The notes beneath the pieces were generated by a model. The model was not told the origin of the DNA and did no database searches. It saw only the letters and a list, made by a program, of their open reading frames with translations. A stretch of 64,000 bases of DNA. Source: Oreohelix idahoensis (lineage: Eukaryota; Mollusca; Gastropoda; Stylommatophora; Oreohelicidae). A program made the position numbers and the translations under genes. The stretch lies in contig JAMPIV010012235.1 in the NCBI GenBank assembly GCA_024509875.1, forward strand, positions 62,001-126,000, read 5' to 3'. Within the stretch, counting starts at the first letter, position 1. Each line of letters begins with the position of its first letter. Positions 30,964-45,900 of this stretch are shown here, one piece after another.

Positions 30964-33900
30964 CTGAAAAATGTGTTATATTACAATGTAGTGTAGGAGG
31001 TTCACGATGTGAAAATAGAAGTGTTTTTGTACAAAATGGAGATGTCTTCCACAATCTGAGATTTTTATATTACATGCAAAGTTTACAGCAAAATTCAAGA
31101 GATTTCTGATAAGATCTGAGAGGTTTCTATGTCTGTGATAATATACTTTGAGAATAGATCGTCACATCCCCAAAGATATCTTCTACGGGCAACAGGCCGA
31201 TGGCAAAATAATAGCTGGGCGACCACAGCTGAGGTTCAGAGATGTGTGCAAGAGAGACATGAAAGCACTGGATATAAATCCAGCAACCTGGGAGGATGAA
31301 GCTGCCAATCGCAACCTCAAAGTAGGCGAAAAGCTCTCACAACAAGCAGAAGAGAAAAGAACACACCAAAAGGAACACCAGGTAAAAAAACAGCTGAGGG
31401 CTGTCACCTCAAGGTCAAATTCCCATAGTCAGTTATGACTGAAGGAGGCTACTACTATACTTTGAGAAAAATATGTTATCTCACACTGTTGTCAAGTCAG
31501 TTCTATTGTATGGCTCTGAAACATGGAGAACTAACAACAAAAAAACAACCAAGAAGTTACATACTTTCATAAATGAGTGCTTGCAAATAATAGAAGGATT
31601 GAAATGGTGTGACTAGATTACCGATGTGGAACTGATGACAAGAACGAGATAAGTGCCAGTGGAACAATAGATGAGAAGAAGACGCTGGGACACACACTGA
31701 GAAAACCTGTTGATAGACTAATCAGGACGTCCTTGTTCTGGAAACCCCAGGGTAAGAGAGGTAGAAAAAAAACGTGGAGAAGAGAACTAGGAAGACATGA
31801 AAATAAGAAGGAAGACATGGAAAGACCTTGAGCTAATCGTATGTATAGGAGGGCTTGGCAAGAGTTTGTTGAAGCCTATCTCCTTAGGGACTTCGCTGGC
31901 TTGGCCATGTTCGCCGCATGGAAGATGGTCGCATCCCAAAAGATATCTTCTACGGACAATTAGCAGATGGCAAGAGAACAGTTGGGCGACCACAGCTGAG
32001 GTTCAAAGATGTGTGCAAGAGAGATATGAGGGCACTGGACATGGATCCAGCAACATGGGAGGATGAAGCTGCTGATCGCACTAAGTGGCGATGCTATTTA
32101 CGGCACCACCTCAGATTGGGCGAAGAGAGACTCACACAAGAAGCAGAGGTGAGGAGAAAACGTCGAAAGGAGCACCAGGAAAATAAGCAGCTGAGGGCTG
32201 CCACCTCAGGGGCGCATTCCCATAGTCAGTTATGACTGAAGGGGCTATTATTACTATTATAGGGAGCTGGGAGTAATAAATGAATGAATGAATCTCATAC
32301 TGTACGCACTGATTATAAATGAATGAATGAATCTCATACTGTACCCACTGATTATAAATAAAAATATCAAATAATTCACTGAGTGCTATGCTGATTGGTG
32401 CTCGCAATTATGTTTCTCCATTTCTATGGTTGCCCAGTGTAGTTTCCAGGCGGTCTCTGTAGAGACAAAGAACAAACTACTTCACCCTCAGACATATCGT
32501 ACAAGGTGATTACTATATATACTTGAGTATCAGCTGATCCTACTTAAAGTCGACCACTAGACATTTGGACCAAAAAAGTGTCCAAAATGAATGATCTCAT
32601 TATAAGTTGAAGTATAAAAAATAATGCTTCAATGATCAATTTACGAAAAGCTAGAAATGTTTTCCTCCAAAGCTGCTGGAAATTCCTGTGCAATATTTGT
32701 GGATTGGCAAAGAGACAGCAAAAAGCAGCTAATAAAACAACAAACCACCCTGCAGATGCAAGAAATTTCTAGCATGTTGCGATATTTTTCACTCATTTTT
32801 AATTGAAGGGCACGATTTCATAATGACCCTCCAGTAAAGATGCAACAATTTTGCCGCTGAATTAAAACCCATTAAATTAGTTTGTCTTCAAGAGCTGGAA
32901 AAAACAAAGTGTTCCCTCTCCTTGCTAGTTTAATTTTTGACATAGCTTGCAAGGGTTGAAATTGAAAATCGTGGGATGTGTCTCCCATCTTGCCGGAATT
33001 TCTATCAAATTAATTAGCCACCAAATCAATAACTAACCAAGCTAGATTTTTCACATGTAATGTATTTTTCATCTGCAATCATCACTCGCCATACAGTGTT
33101 ACCATAAGCAGATGATCACAAGGTTCGACGTTTTGCGCATACGCAAATGCCCAAAGCATGCGCTCGCATCTACTTCTGCATATGACCCCTGCTGTGATTA
33201 CTATTTCACTGTAAACATTAACGATTACCTGCATTCCTGTGATACGAATACATACACATTATTTCATCACGAATAATAACGTGTAACACACTAATTTAAC
33301 CAAAGTCGTGTAACTCGATTTCATCGCCTATCCCTATATTCCTATGATGTAGATCAAGAAACATATTACACAACTTACATACTTAGTCTTACTTACATTC
33401 CAGCTTATGTACAAATAATATCATGCAAAAAACTCATTCCGAACTAAAAATATAATAACAGAATAGATTTCACCCCAACTACCTACCTCACCCCAACTAC
33501 CTCACCACAACTACCTCCGTAAAGTGCATAATTATCATCATCATTTTTCTTCTGATTCTACATGAAATTAACTTCTGCTTTATACTTAATTACACACTTA
33601 TGGATAAAATATATGATAAGCGCCCACGCTTTTTGTCAATTTGATGTTAAATTTTTTGACTGCAAGCTATAAACTCCTGAAAAATTATTTGTGGCTTTTT
33701 AGTGCATTAAAAGCCTGTGTTTAAAATATTTGTTATTACTTTCACACCAAAATATACCTCTGAAGCTCTGATTCATCCAATGAATCCTCTGTGTAAGTCA
33801 ACCCAGCAGAGTTGTTGGGGTCAGCCATGTGGTCAGATGAATCCCTAGATCCCCTGTTACTGGACTTCTGTGTCCCACTTAGGTCAAACTCTACTGACTT

Positions 33901-36900
33901 TTTGACCCCAGACTGTCTGGACTTCAAGCTGGATGTCTGAAACCCATTTGCTGGAGTGAGAACATTGAGTAGTGTTAAGGTCATGCTCAAGTCATGAAGC
34001 TGCTGGCATAAGCCTTTGGTATAAGCAAAAACTTGGTATAATGTCATAACAAACTTCACACAATGCCATAGCACACCTGATGTTAAGTCATAACATACTT
34101 CAACAATGTAATGAAATGTTTCATGTAATACTATGGGCCAATATCATGCAACAGTACGAAATAAATGATGTACTATCAAAAGGTACATAAAACAATATTA
34201 CAAGACAAATGATACAATGTTACAGTACCAATGTTATAGGACAAAATGATACAATGTTACAGGACAAATGATACAATGTTACAGGACAAAATGATACAAT
34301 GTTATGGGACAACATGATACAATGTTACGGGACAAAATTATACATTGTTATGGGACAAATGATACAATGTTATGGGACAAATGATACAATGTTACAGGAC
34401 AAATGATACAATGTTACAGGACAAAATGATATAATGTTACAGGACAAAATGATACAATGTTACATGACAAATGATACAATGTTACAAGACAAATGATACA
34501 ATGTTACAGGACAAAATGATGCAATGTTACATGACAAAATGATACAGGACAAAATTATACAATGTTACAGGACAAAATGATAGTGTTACAGGAAAAAATA
34601 ATACAATGTTACAGGACAAATGATACAATGGTACAGGACAAAATGGTACAATGTTACAGGACAAAATGATACAATGTTACAGGCTAAATGATACAATGTT
34701 ACAGGACAAAATTGTAATGTTACAGGACAAAATGATACAATGTTACAGGACAAGATGCTACAATGTTACAGGACAAAATGATACAATGTTACAGGACAAA
34801 ATTATACAATGTTACAGGACAAATTACACAATGTTACAGCATACATGATAAAATGTTACAATGTTACATGACAAATGATATAATATTTCAAGACAAATGA
34901 TACAATGTTACAGGACAAATTACACAATGTTACAGCACACATGATATAATATTTCAAGACAAATGATATAATATTACAGGCAAAATGGGACAGCTCTGCA
35001 TATTTAAAAAATCAAAACAAAGTGGTCAGTGACAACAGTTATTGATATCTATATGTTTAGGGTGCTCAGGTGATACCAGGACCCAAAAGAGGATAACTTT
35101 CCAAGCAATGTAAGAAAGGCAACTAAGGAGGGTTGGGTATGGGGATCTACTTTCCCATTCTGTACAAACTAAAACCCCCAAAAAAATTTTAAAAAAATAA
35201 ACCTCAGCAAACATGAACAAGTCATCCAAATAATTCAACTCAGACACCTAAGATCATCAAAGTGGTCCATGGTATAAAAAAGGTTAACAAACATTTCTTT
35301 AAGGTTAGCTAAAAGGTAATAAATGAATGAATGATGTTTAGGTGAGGCTAGCTTACATATATTACCTGATCGCCTCAGAATCTCACTATCAGCAGACCTG
35401 CTCAAGGACTCACTGTCATACATGGAACCTGATCTTCTCATGCCTGTGGGCAAAGACAAGCATCCAAAGTTTTCTCAAAGTCTGTTATCATCATGTGCCT
35501 TCCATACAGAGGCTGGGTAAGATATTTTTCTTCTTTTTTTGTACATTTTCATACATCAAATTTACTTGCTGAGTACTTTTACAGCATTACTCGCTGCTAG
35601 TGCATTTTTCACTATTCAATACTTATGATCTATTTATACTTTGCTAGTGCATTCTAGCATCAGAAATGATAACCACTAGCACAGAAGAGAAAACCAATGA
35701 TGGTGAAGATGACATAAAGATGGAAGAACTGAAGGCAGCACTGGGGAAAATCAAGATGGGCAAAGCAGCAGGGCATGATGGTATAACACCAGAAATGGTT
35801 AAGTACATGGGAGCATCAGGCGATCTATTACTCTTAATGGTCCTACAGGCAGCGTGGTGCAACAAGACCATACCAAAGGATTGGGAGATTGCCATCATAA
35901 CACCAATTTTCAAAAAGGGTGACAATCAACAATGTGGAAACCATAGAGGCATATCCCTTCTCAGTGTCCCCGGTAAAATCTACTCTAGAATCCTAGAGCA
36001 GAGACTCCGACGCCTAGCTGAGCCACAATTGGATGAGGTCCAGTGCGGATTCCGAGCAAACTGAAGTACTAAAGACCTAATCTTCACACTCAGACAGCTG
36101 AGTGAAAAGGTCCTTGAGTATAAGAGTGAGATCCATCTTTGTTTCATAAATCTGGAAAAGGATTTGACAGGGTCCCCTGCAGAAAACTTTGGGACTGTTT
36201 GGCAAGGAAGAACATTCCAGCACCTCTGATTCATGCTATACAGAGCTTCTACAAGTCTTGCAGAAATTATGTGAGGACAGCAAACCATAAGTCAGAAGAG
36301 TTCAGGACCACCACTGGTGTAAGACAAGGTGATATCCTGTCACCTTATCTTTTCATACTCCTCATGGACGATGTCATCAAGGCATGTAAGGAGAGAACAA
36401 GAAAGTATTCAGTGGGGTACTGGAAGATGAGACAAGTCTGTATTTCAGAGCTGGCATTTGCTGATGATGTTGCCCTGATTGCTAAATCAGAGGCACATCT
36501 CCAATCCAACCTGCAAGTCTGGAAGGAAGAGCTGGAGAAGAAGGGATGGACATAAGCAGCTCTAAAACAAAATCCATGGTGATATCACGAGAAGAAAGAA
36601 GACATCAGATTAAGCTGGGAGAACAGGTCCTGGAGCAGGTTCTTCTTCTTCTTCTTCCATCCTTAGCCACCGACCGTCAAAGCAGTCAGTGGCCACCACG
36701 CCTAGTGGCGTCTTAGGGCAACAGCAGGTTGGTAAGAAAACGAAGATGGCTATATTCCGCTCCACCTATGTCCCAGTCTTGACATATGGATGCGAGTCAT
36801 GGGCAATGACTACAACCCACAAAAGCCAGATCCAAACCTCAGAAATGAGGTATCTGAGGAAGGTGGTTGAAGTAACAAGAGACATGGTCCGCAACCAGAC

Positions 36901-39900
36901 GATACGTCAAGGCCTAAAATCCCACCCCCTGCAGACCCAAGTAGAACAGTCCCTACAAAGATGGTTTGGCCATGTCTGCAGAATGGGAGAAGATTGGCTA
37001 CCACGACAAGCATGGGAAACAAAGAGCCAGGGATCCAGACCCCCAGGACGACCCAGAGTCCGCTGGGAGGACAACATTAGACAATCTTTGAAGGATCGAG
37101 GACTAGAATGGAACCAGACCAGGAGGAAGACAGCCGATAGGATACTCTGGCGCTCTCTCTTCCAAACCTCTACACCTCACGGTAGAAGGGGAACGACTAA
37201 GTAAGTAAGTAAGTAAGTAGTGCATTCTTCAGTGTGAAAAATATCTTTTTATACTTTTCCTCATTTGCTATAATAAATGTCAAAATAAGATATTCGGGAC
37301 AAATAAGATATTTATTAATGTTGTAGGGTAAAGAGAAAGGAACAGTGCCTAACAGACAGCGACAGCCATATCCTTAATGGACATTCAGGATCCTGTCTGG
37401 TTTCCCTCCTTTTATGTAGCGCATGTATGGCTCCATAAATATTGCTTGTGTGTTTGGCAGTGGCCACATCCCAGACATTAGTTTTGGCTGACTGGCTAAA
37501 CTACATGAGTGAAGTAGGGGAAATCTTACTTAAGGGAATGTCCATCTCGTAATTAAGGGAATGTCCATCCCTAGTATACAAAGACTGAGACAGTAAGTGA
37601 GGCAGATCTGAAAGGATCAATGGCTCACGACTAGGAACAGCCAAGTGTGTGGCACACAAGAAGCAGATCAGAACATAGATAAAAGGTAACAGCTGGCCAC
37701 TGAGGAAGAGGTGGGAGGCCTCACCATGTATATATCCTGAAGAACATAAAGACCTACAACACAAAGACAAGAAGATGTTGGAGATCCATTGCAGGAAATA
37801 TTCAATGCAAAGATGGCAGTTGATCGGATTATACTAATATTATCAAGTCTGTTTAGAATAAATAAAAAATTTAGAAATGTACCAATAGAAAGTGGTTCTC
37901 AAAATGTTGTTCGTGGAGCCCTTATTCATCCCCAGAAATCTGTCAACAGGTTCTCTAATGATAAATAAGCTCTCTTTCTTGTTATCATCATTATTAGCCC
38001 CTCAAGCAGAATAGGCCTACAATAAATTCATGCCAAGTCCCTCCTGTCCTGTACCTTTCCATATCCTCTTTACCCCTTTCATTTCTGTCTCCATGGGTTT
38101 TTTGGTCTTCCCCAGCTTCCTTACCATGGGTATTACAGAACAAGGACTGCCTTGTAATGCTTTCAGTATCTTTCTTGTTATGCCTGTTTATGCTTTTGCA
38201 CACAGGCGTATTCCCGTTCTTTATTAGAGATACGGCTGTCTGCATTAGCTAGTTTTTGTGCGTCAAAGCACTTGTATTGAACGCCGCGATATTATTACGT
38301 AATTGGTAACTATATGACGTATGCGTCATCTGCTATTGTAGCCCAACGGCTAATTTTCTGGGCCTTTCTTTATTGTACGTCGACCAGTGAGGATGTCTAT
38401 TTTATGCTCCTGATCTGTGGAGACTTTATTTCAAGTGGCTATGTTTGAGAGGCTGCCACTAAATTATTATTGGCCGTAACGGTTCACTATCTTAACAGAG
38501 AAGTATAGTAACCAGTTTATTGAAGCATTTTTCGCAACGATGTCGTCAGTAACTAATGATGTTGCAGAACTTGGGTCATGTTGTGTCTGAACTGACCTCT
38601 AGTCATAACGGCCAGAATTGATATGTATTCCTCCATTGTTTGCTATAATATATGCTTCTACAATCGACGGACACTGGACGTCTGAATGCAACATATGATT
38701 ATTATTACTACGTTTTGAAAGATATGGAGCCCAATAAATGTTTCGTTGGACTTGACCTGATCCGCATTCTCGTCGACTGTATTGAAATTACCTCATTGTA
38801 TGGCGTGCCAGTTGTGTTGAATGAACCCATCTACTAAGAATACGACATTCCCATTTCAAGCACGATAAGCTTTATTCTAGAGTCACTACATCTAAATAAT
38901 AACACAGAACTCTTTCTCGCAACAGTATTCCAGAACAAGGACTGCCTTGTAATGCTATCTGTAGGTTTCCTCAAAGTTTCTTGTTATGCCTGTTTAAAAC
39001 AACCATCTTCTATCACCTACCTGGATCACTGCTCTGTAAAAGTCTGCTATCACCACTCGAGCGTCTGCCCCTCTGTCCCGGCAAAGTTCTTGCTCTGGTT
39101 GATATGGGCCTACCCTCTGACAACACAGGCTGATACTGCATCTGGCCTGGAACAAGGCATGTAAAGATAATAAGTATCATGGGTAGCCTGAGTCAAGTTT
39201 TGAAATACAGAGTCAGTAAGGAAGATAAAGACATAGAGGAAAAAGGAACAAAATAAACTGCTGTATATGTGCAAGAAGGACGTGGAAGTAAAAATAAAAT
39301 TGAAAAAAACACTAGAGTCTGTTTTACAATTGAACAACTCTCAAAGAAAAAAAATTGTTTTTGGGTCTTCCCTTCATCAGCCAGTCACAAATGAGAAATA
39401 AAGATAAGAAATTTAGACAGATTATGAAAAAATGATAGAACACGGCAAACTTGGACATACAAAAATAATTAATAAGCAGATAAAAGTACTAAGAAAGGTT
39501 AGAAGAAAATGTAAATGACAAAGAAGATGGCAAAAATAATAGACAAACAAGAATACTCTACTAGAAAATCAATACACAGAAACTAACTGCAAAGAACAAA
39601 GAAAATCAAAAGCAATAAAATGGCAGGATAGAACAGTGAAATCTGGTGCTGAACAACAGCAATAGTTTATAAATGCCAAGTAGTAAGGGTTACCAATAAT
39701 CTGTACAAGTAATAATAGGTCGCATGAATACCAAAAAATCAACCAATGAAATCAAGCTACCTATTTTTCAACTGATGCGGGATTTGCGAGAGTCTGTGTG
39801 GCATGTCGTTCATTCATCATTCTGCACTAATGCTGATGGCACGTTACTGATTATTTTAACGTTTATGTGGCATTGAGCATAATTTATTATTTATGGCTGC

Positions 39901-42900
39901 TTATAATCACACAAAAAAGTGGATACCACTAAATATTATTTGATTTCACTAAAACTTGACTTGTATTTTTTTTTAAGACAAAATATCACGTTCAACCCTT
40001 GATGGGTTATAATTAGGATATATAGTGTAGAAAATTCAAGATAATAAAATCTGAATTCCTATATCTAAATATAGTATCTTCTCCCCCCTTCCACTCAGTC
40101 GAAATAGAGTAAATAAAAACTGAAATTGTGTGAATGTATGTGCCCTCCTCTTTCCAAAAAACAAACAATTAAAATAAAAATAAAAATAAAAACTTGTAGA
40201 ATCTGTATAAGAAATATACATTTGAATAATAATATAATAAGAATTATGAAAATGGAAAAAAAAAATCCCGAAAGCAAGACAAAATTGCATCTTAACCCCA
40301 TCAGAGCCCCGAGAAAAGTTTATTTGGAGTTACTTCTCTTATAAGTTTTTATTTCATTTCTTTAAAAACACTGCGATTTTACTTTGGTAGATATATCATT
40401 ATTACGATCATCCAGTGATTTATTTTTAATAATTAGTTACTATCAATATTTGTCGTATTGACGATTGACACTGAAAGTCATCATATGGGTATTTAAAATT
40501 GTCAATTAGTCTAAAACGGCTATTTTCATTTTTGAAGTTCAGTAGAGAATAAATTACGCTAGCGCTAGTTTATATTTTCATTGCAAATTATGAGCTGTTT
40601 TTGGTTTTTAAAAAAATAATATGATCACATGATTTTATTATTTTAAAAATTACATCAGATATTCATTGAAATAATTCAAAATCTTCCATGAAATCTCCTG
40701 ATTCCATATCATAAAACAGGATAATATAGTTTAGTTCAATTTTTCTCTTTGCAATAATAATAATAACAACAAAGTAGTAAAATTAGTTGTGAGAACAGTG
40801 CGACGTCTTCTTTGATGTCATCCTTGTAAGTCGCTAACGTCTTTAGGGTTAAGATTAAGGTTTGGGTTCAGGGTTAGGCTTAGGATTTCTAACCCTTACC
40901 CCTTATTACTGTGTCTCAGAATTCTTTTATAAGGTCCTATTAAACACAAGATTTCCCTGTCTGTTAGTCATAGTTAAGTGCAGAAATGGACTAAATGAAT
41001 AAACAATCACATCACTTTTACAGTATAAAATAAACTCAGACACTTATTGTTTGGGTTTTAAAATAAGTGAAGACCTGTTTAAATGTCAAAGGCCGCAAGT
41101 CTCAATTATAATGCAGGCCACTGTAATTGAAAATATTTTTACACGAATTAACTCTTTTGATATGGTTTTTCGGTCTTAGTACAGGTTTTGTGGGTCTTTA
41201 TACAAGGTTTTTTTTTTGATTTTTTAATGCAGATTTTTCATCTCAGAGGGGATGATAGTTGCACCTCAACAACAGCAGTGGCTGCCTGGAAGACAAGTGG
41301 GTTGATAGTGAGATAAAATAAAGTTCTTTTCACTGGCTCCTCAGACATTGGTCTGTGTAAACCAGTCAATAAATGAGAGATAAAATGTATGCGACATTGA
41401 GATGAAGACAAAGAAAATAGTGTGTAATGGACAGAAAGAAAGTGAGATCCTGAGAAAAAAAAGGGGAAACGAATGAACGAACTTTGTATTTCATCAGGGT
41501 AAAGAAATAGGTATAATTGCTTTTTTACATTTCTGCCCTGCAATACAATTTTCAGCGTTTTACAAATTGAAATATTACTTGTAACAACTTCAGACAGGAT
41601 TAATTAATATTATCATCACAATCAGAAACTGAGCATATACTAGTACATTTACTCATAGTCATTCACACACATAGAGAGAGGGATAGAGAGAGAGAGAGAA
41701 AGAAAGAGAGAGAGAGAGAGCAATCATCATCATCATCTCAGCCCTTAACCCGTCATTTGGAACTCAATAGTCATCAGCCCACAAAAGAAAGGGAGAGAGT
41801 TACATGCCCAAACCAGGCAAGCTTTCGATGTTTCACTATTGACAAAAGTGGTTCTTGGTGGCCTGCATAGGTGTTTATCTTCTCTCTAACACAGACATTT
41901 GTTTTGTGCTCTTTATAGCAAATGCGCAAAATTCTTCTATAACATTTATGCTCGAAAGCCTGAATCCTTCGCTCCGTATCTGCAGTGAGTGTCCAGCTCT
42001 CACACCCATACAAGAGAATAGATAATACAAGTGATTTGTATAATTTGATCTTCACAGGAAAACTGATGTTACTTTTCCAGATCACATAGCAATAAAGCTA
42101 CTTAATATTTAAAAAATTCAATTTAAAATTGAAAAAATTACAATGACAGTTAAATGCTCATGGAAACGTTGAAATAACTGAAACAGAATTGTCGTTAAAA
42201 CATAAAGAAATTGAGAGAAGGAACATGCTCAGAACTCAGGTTCTGGGGGGAGGGGAGGGGGGGGGGGGGGGAAGAGTGACTGTTACAGAGAAAGAAACTG
42301 AAAAGATAAAGGCATTGAGGTACAAAGAGAGAGAGAAAAAAGGGAGGAACAAGCAAGAAATTAAGAGACAAAATAAGAAATAAAGACAGAGCAAAAAAAA
42401 AAAAAAAAAAACAGAAAGAAAGAAAGAAAAAATGATATTCTAAGGAAATCAAATAAATAGTTGAACAAGAAACTAAAATGAAAAGATAAAACAATAAGAC
42501 AACAGAGACACCATGGAAAAGAAATGAAAGAAGGAACAAGACAGATGTTCAAATAAAGAATGAAGCATAATAAAGCAGACAAGAATGTGTAGTAAGTAAA
42601 ACAGAGATTTGGTCAACACATTTTCTTTTATTCATCATTATTATTATCTTCTTTCAGCTCCCCGAGGAGCATAGGCCTTCAACAAACTCATGCCAAGTCC
42701 TGTCCTGTGCCATATTCTCAAGGTTGTTGCATGTTTTCTTTGTTCCATTCTGTCTCCAGTTCTCTTCTCTATGTGTTTTTCTGTCCTTCTTTTACCCTGG
42801 GGATTTCACAACAAAGACCACCTTGTAATGCCAACAACAAGTTTTTCTTAACATGGGTCCTATCCTTCGCCAGCGTCTTCTTATCTCCTATTTCACTGGC

Positions 42901-45900
42901 ACCTGTCTGGTTCTTGTCATCAGTTCTACACTGGCACCTGTCTGGTTCTTGTCATCAGTTCCACACTGGCACCTGTCTGGTTCTTGTCATCAGTTCTACA
43001 CTGGCACCTGTCTGGTTCTTGTCATCAGTTCTACACTAGTGATCTTGCTGAACCATTTCAATCCTTCTATTATATGCAAGCACCCATTTATCTGCTGTGC
43101 TGCTCTCGTTCATTACTATGTCTCCCATTTTGTCTTTCTCTCTTGTACTTATAATCCACTTCCACACTTCTCTCCCTTGTAGGAGAAGGGCTTTTTGTAG
43201 GACTTCCTCTCCCTGGAATAAAAATTATATAAAAATCTGATGATGGACATGAAAATTTAATATGTACAGTACAACACAACAAATCCTTGGTGATGATACA
43301 GTCTTAATAGCAAAGAGTGATGATACAGTCATATGAACATGGCAAAATCCTCAAATATGAAGGTTTCCAGGGTAAACAAGAAACGCGGCTGTGGCAATTG
43401 ACCTAGAGGATGCTTAAAACAGTGTTGACTTTGCAACCTTGATGGACTGTGTAATGGAATGTGGTGTAAACCCATGGCTACCAAGGTGGATAGCAGCTGC
43501 CTTAACTGAGAGAGCAGTTGCATTTCGCTTGGGAACATGGACATCAGAACCAATGCACATTTGCCCAGGATTACCCCAGGGTTCTCCATTATGACTGGTG
43601 CTGTTTAACATCTATACAGCAAATGTAGCTGCAATCCAACCAACAGGTTTGGGACAAACATTAACTTTTGCCGATGACTTGCTCATTTACAGGACTGGTT
43701 CAGATAGACATGAAATGGTTAAAAGCATACATGAGACACTTCAGGCAGTTTCTAAATGGTGTGACGAAACCAGTTCCAAGGTCAATCCCAACAAAGCCTG
43801 TGTGCTTTGGTGCTCCTTGAACAACTCCATATTGAATGCAGATCTTCCAGACATTACTCTCAGTGGACAGAAAATTGAAAAGCAGAACAAGTTGAATTAC
43901 CTTGGAGTAACATTCGATCGTGGGCTATCATATAAGCACCATGTTGATCACATCATACAGAAGTGAGAGAGGTCTGGCAGCCTTAAAAACAATGGCTGCG
44001 GCGCACCTGGAGCAGAGACTACTGTCTCTCTTGTATCATCAGTTAGTCTTGTCTGTAATCAAGTATGGCCTGGGAATACTCACGCTGTCAATATCACAAT
44101 GTGAACGACTGGAACGCATTCAAAACAAAGGGATGCGTATAGGCTTGGGCTGTACGTGAGATACCCCCATTGTGATGATGCGGCACATGCTTGGATTGCT
44201 GTCAATTAGATCCAGATATACGATGGCCCAGGTACGAGTAAAAGCATAAATGCGAGTAACCACAGACAAAAGGCATCCCCTGCATGGGAACATAGCTCAA
44301 AGGAGCAAGAATAAAGAGGGGGATGTCATGGATGGCGCAGGCAGAGGAGACTATTAGACAGGTGACCACAGTTGAAAATATATTCAAGGGTGATGAGTGG
44401 AGTAAGTCAGATGTGAGCTGAATGAACTACCAGCAAGTCATCATCAGCCTTTTTAATTCGGTGTGCAGAACTTGGGCCAATGTGAGAGCAGAGCTGGAAA
44501 TTGATCAGCTTGTAAATGTTTATGCTGGAGATGATGATGCCATTGTGTACACTGATGGGTCTGTAATCCGTGGTAATAAATCAGGGTGGGGCTTCTCTGC
44601 AAGAGTAAAGGGCAGAACTGTTGCTGAACATAGCAGGGCTTACATGATAACAACCTCCAACATGAGAATGGAGGTAGAGGCAGTTAATGCTATCTTAAAA
44701 TGGATGTCTGAGAAACTTTATTAACAAAGGCAGTTACTGTATCAGACTCACAATCCATGCTTCGAATTAGGCTGTGTTAGAAGATATGCATATTTTCATT
44801 TGCAGTAGTAAAATTTATTAACTTTGTATTATATTGCACATGAAAAATATTTTCCTGATCTGACATGTATGTAAACATATCTATATGAGTTTAGTGATAA
44901 ACAGTGGGAACCATGATTATCATAACTGGGAGAAATAGGGCATTAGAACCATTGTACACCTCTTTTCTTTAACACATTAACTACCGAACTGAAAAAAACA
45001 CTGTGGCCGAATTAAATTTTTTTCCCATTTTTATCCTGTAGGTGTTTGCACAAAGTAAGCTAATGCAGACAGCCGTATCTCTAATAAAGAACGGGAATAC
45101 GCCTGTGTGCAAAAGCATAAACAGGCATAACAAGAAAGATACTGAAAGCATTACAAGGCAGTCCTTGTTCTGTAATACCCATGGTAAGGAAGCTGGGGAA
45201 GACCAAAAAACCCATGGAGACAGAAATGAAAGGGGTAAAGAGGATATGGAAAGGTACAGGACAGGAGGGACTTGGCATGAATTTATTGTAGGCCTATTCT
45301 GCTTGAGGGGCTAATAATGATGATAACAAGAAAGAGAGCTTATTTATCATTAGAGAACCTGTTGACAGATTTCTGGGGATGAATAAGGGCTCCACGAACA
45401 ACATTTTGAGAACCACTTTCTATTGGTACATTTCTAAATTTTTTATTTATTCTAAACAGACTTGATAATATTAGTATAATCCGATCAACTGCCATCTTTG
45501 CATTGAATATTTCCTGCAATGGATCTCCAACATCTTGTCTTTGTGTTGTAGGTCTTTATGTTTTATCTAGCACCTATGTTTTGGGAAAATAAAAATAATT
45601 GAAAAATATGTTTTGCCATGGTGTACAGTGATATTCAATCCTCAAATTTTGTACAACTCCAACCATTTTCATAACTACTCTAAGTGCAAACTACCAGAGT
45701 TAAATAAAACTCTTTCCTGGACAACCTCTACCATTTCCATCACAAGCCCTAATGCAAACCACAATTAAAATACAAACTAAAAATTGGCTCTGCCCTGGAG
45801 TACAGGAATGCGTAATCATCCAAATTTCCCTAGACAACCTAAACCATTACTTTCTTAGACAACCTAAACCATTACTTTCACAATAATTTTGGCAAACTAA

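Noticed and set aside
34170..34985. CRISPR-like array
   Set aside because: Units are contiguous without distinct spacers, and the DNA is animal-like.
43165..43215. Possible extra exon of the - strand gene (GRGSPTKSPSPTRERS)
   Set aside because: It has a good acceptor, but its attractive frame does not match the phase 0 of the neighbouring exons and no strong donor fits.
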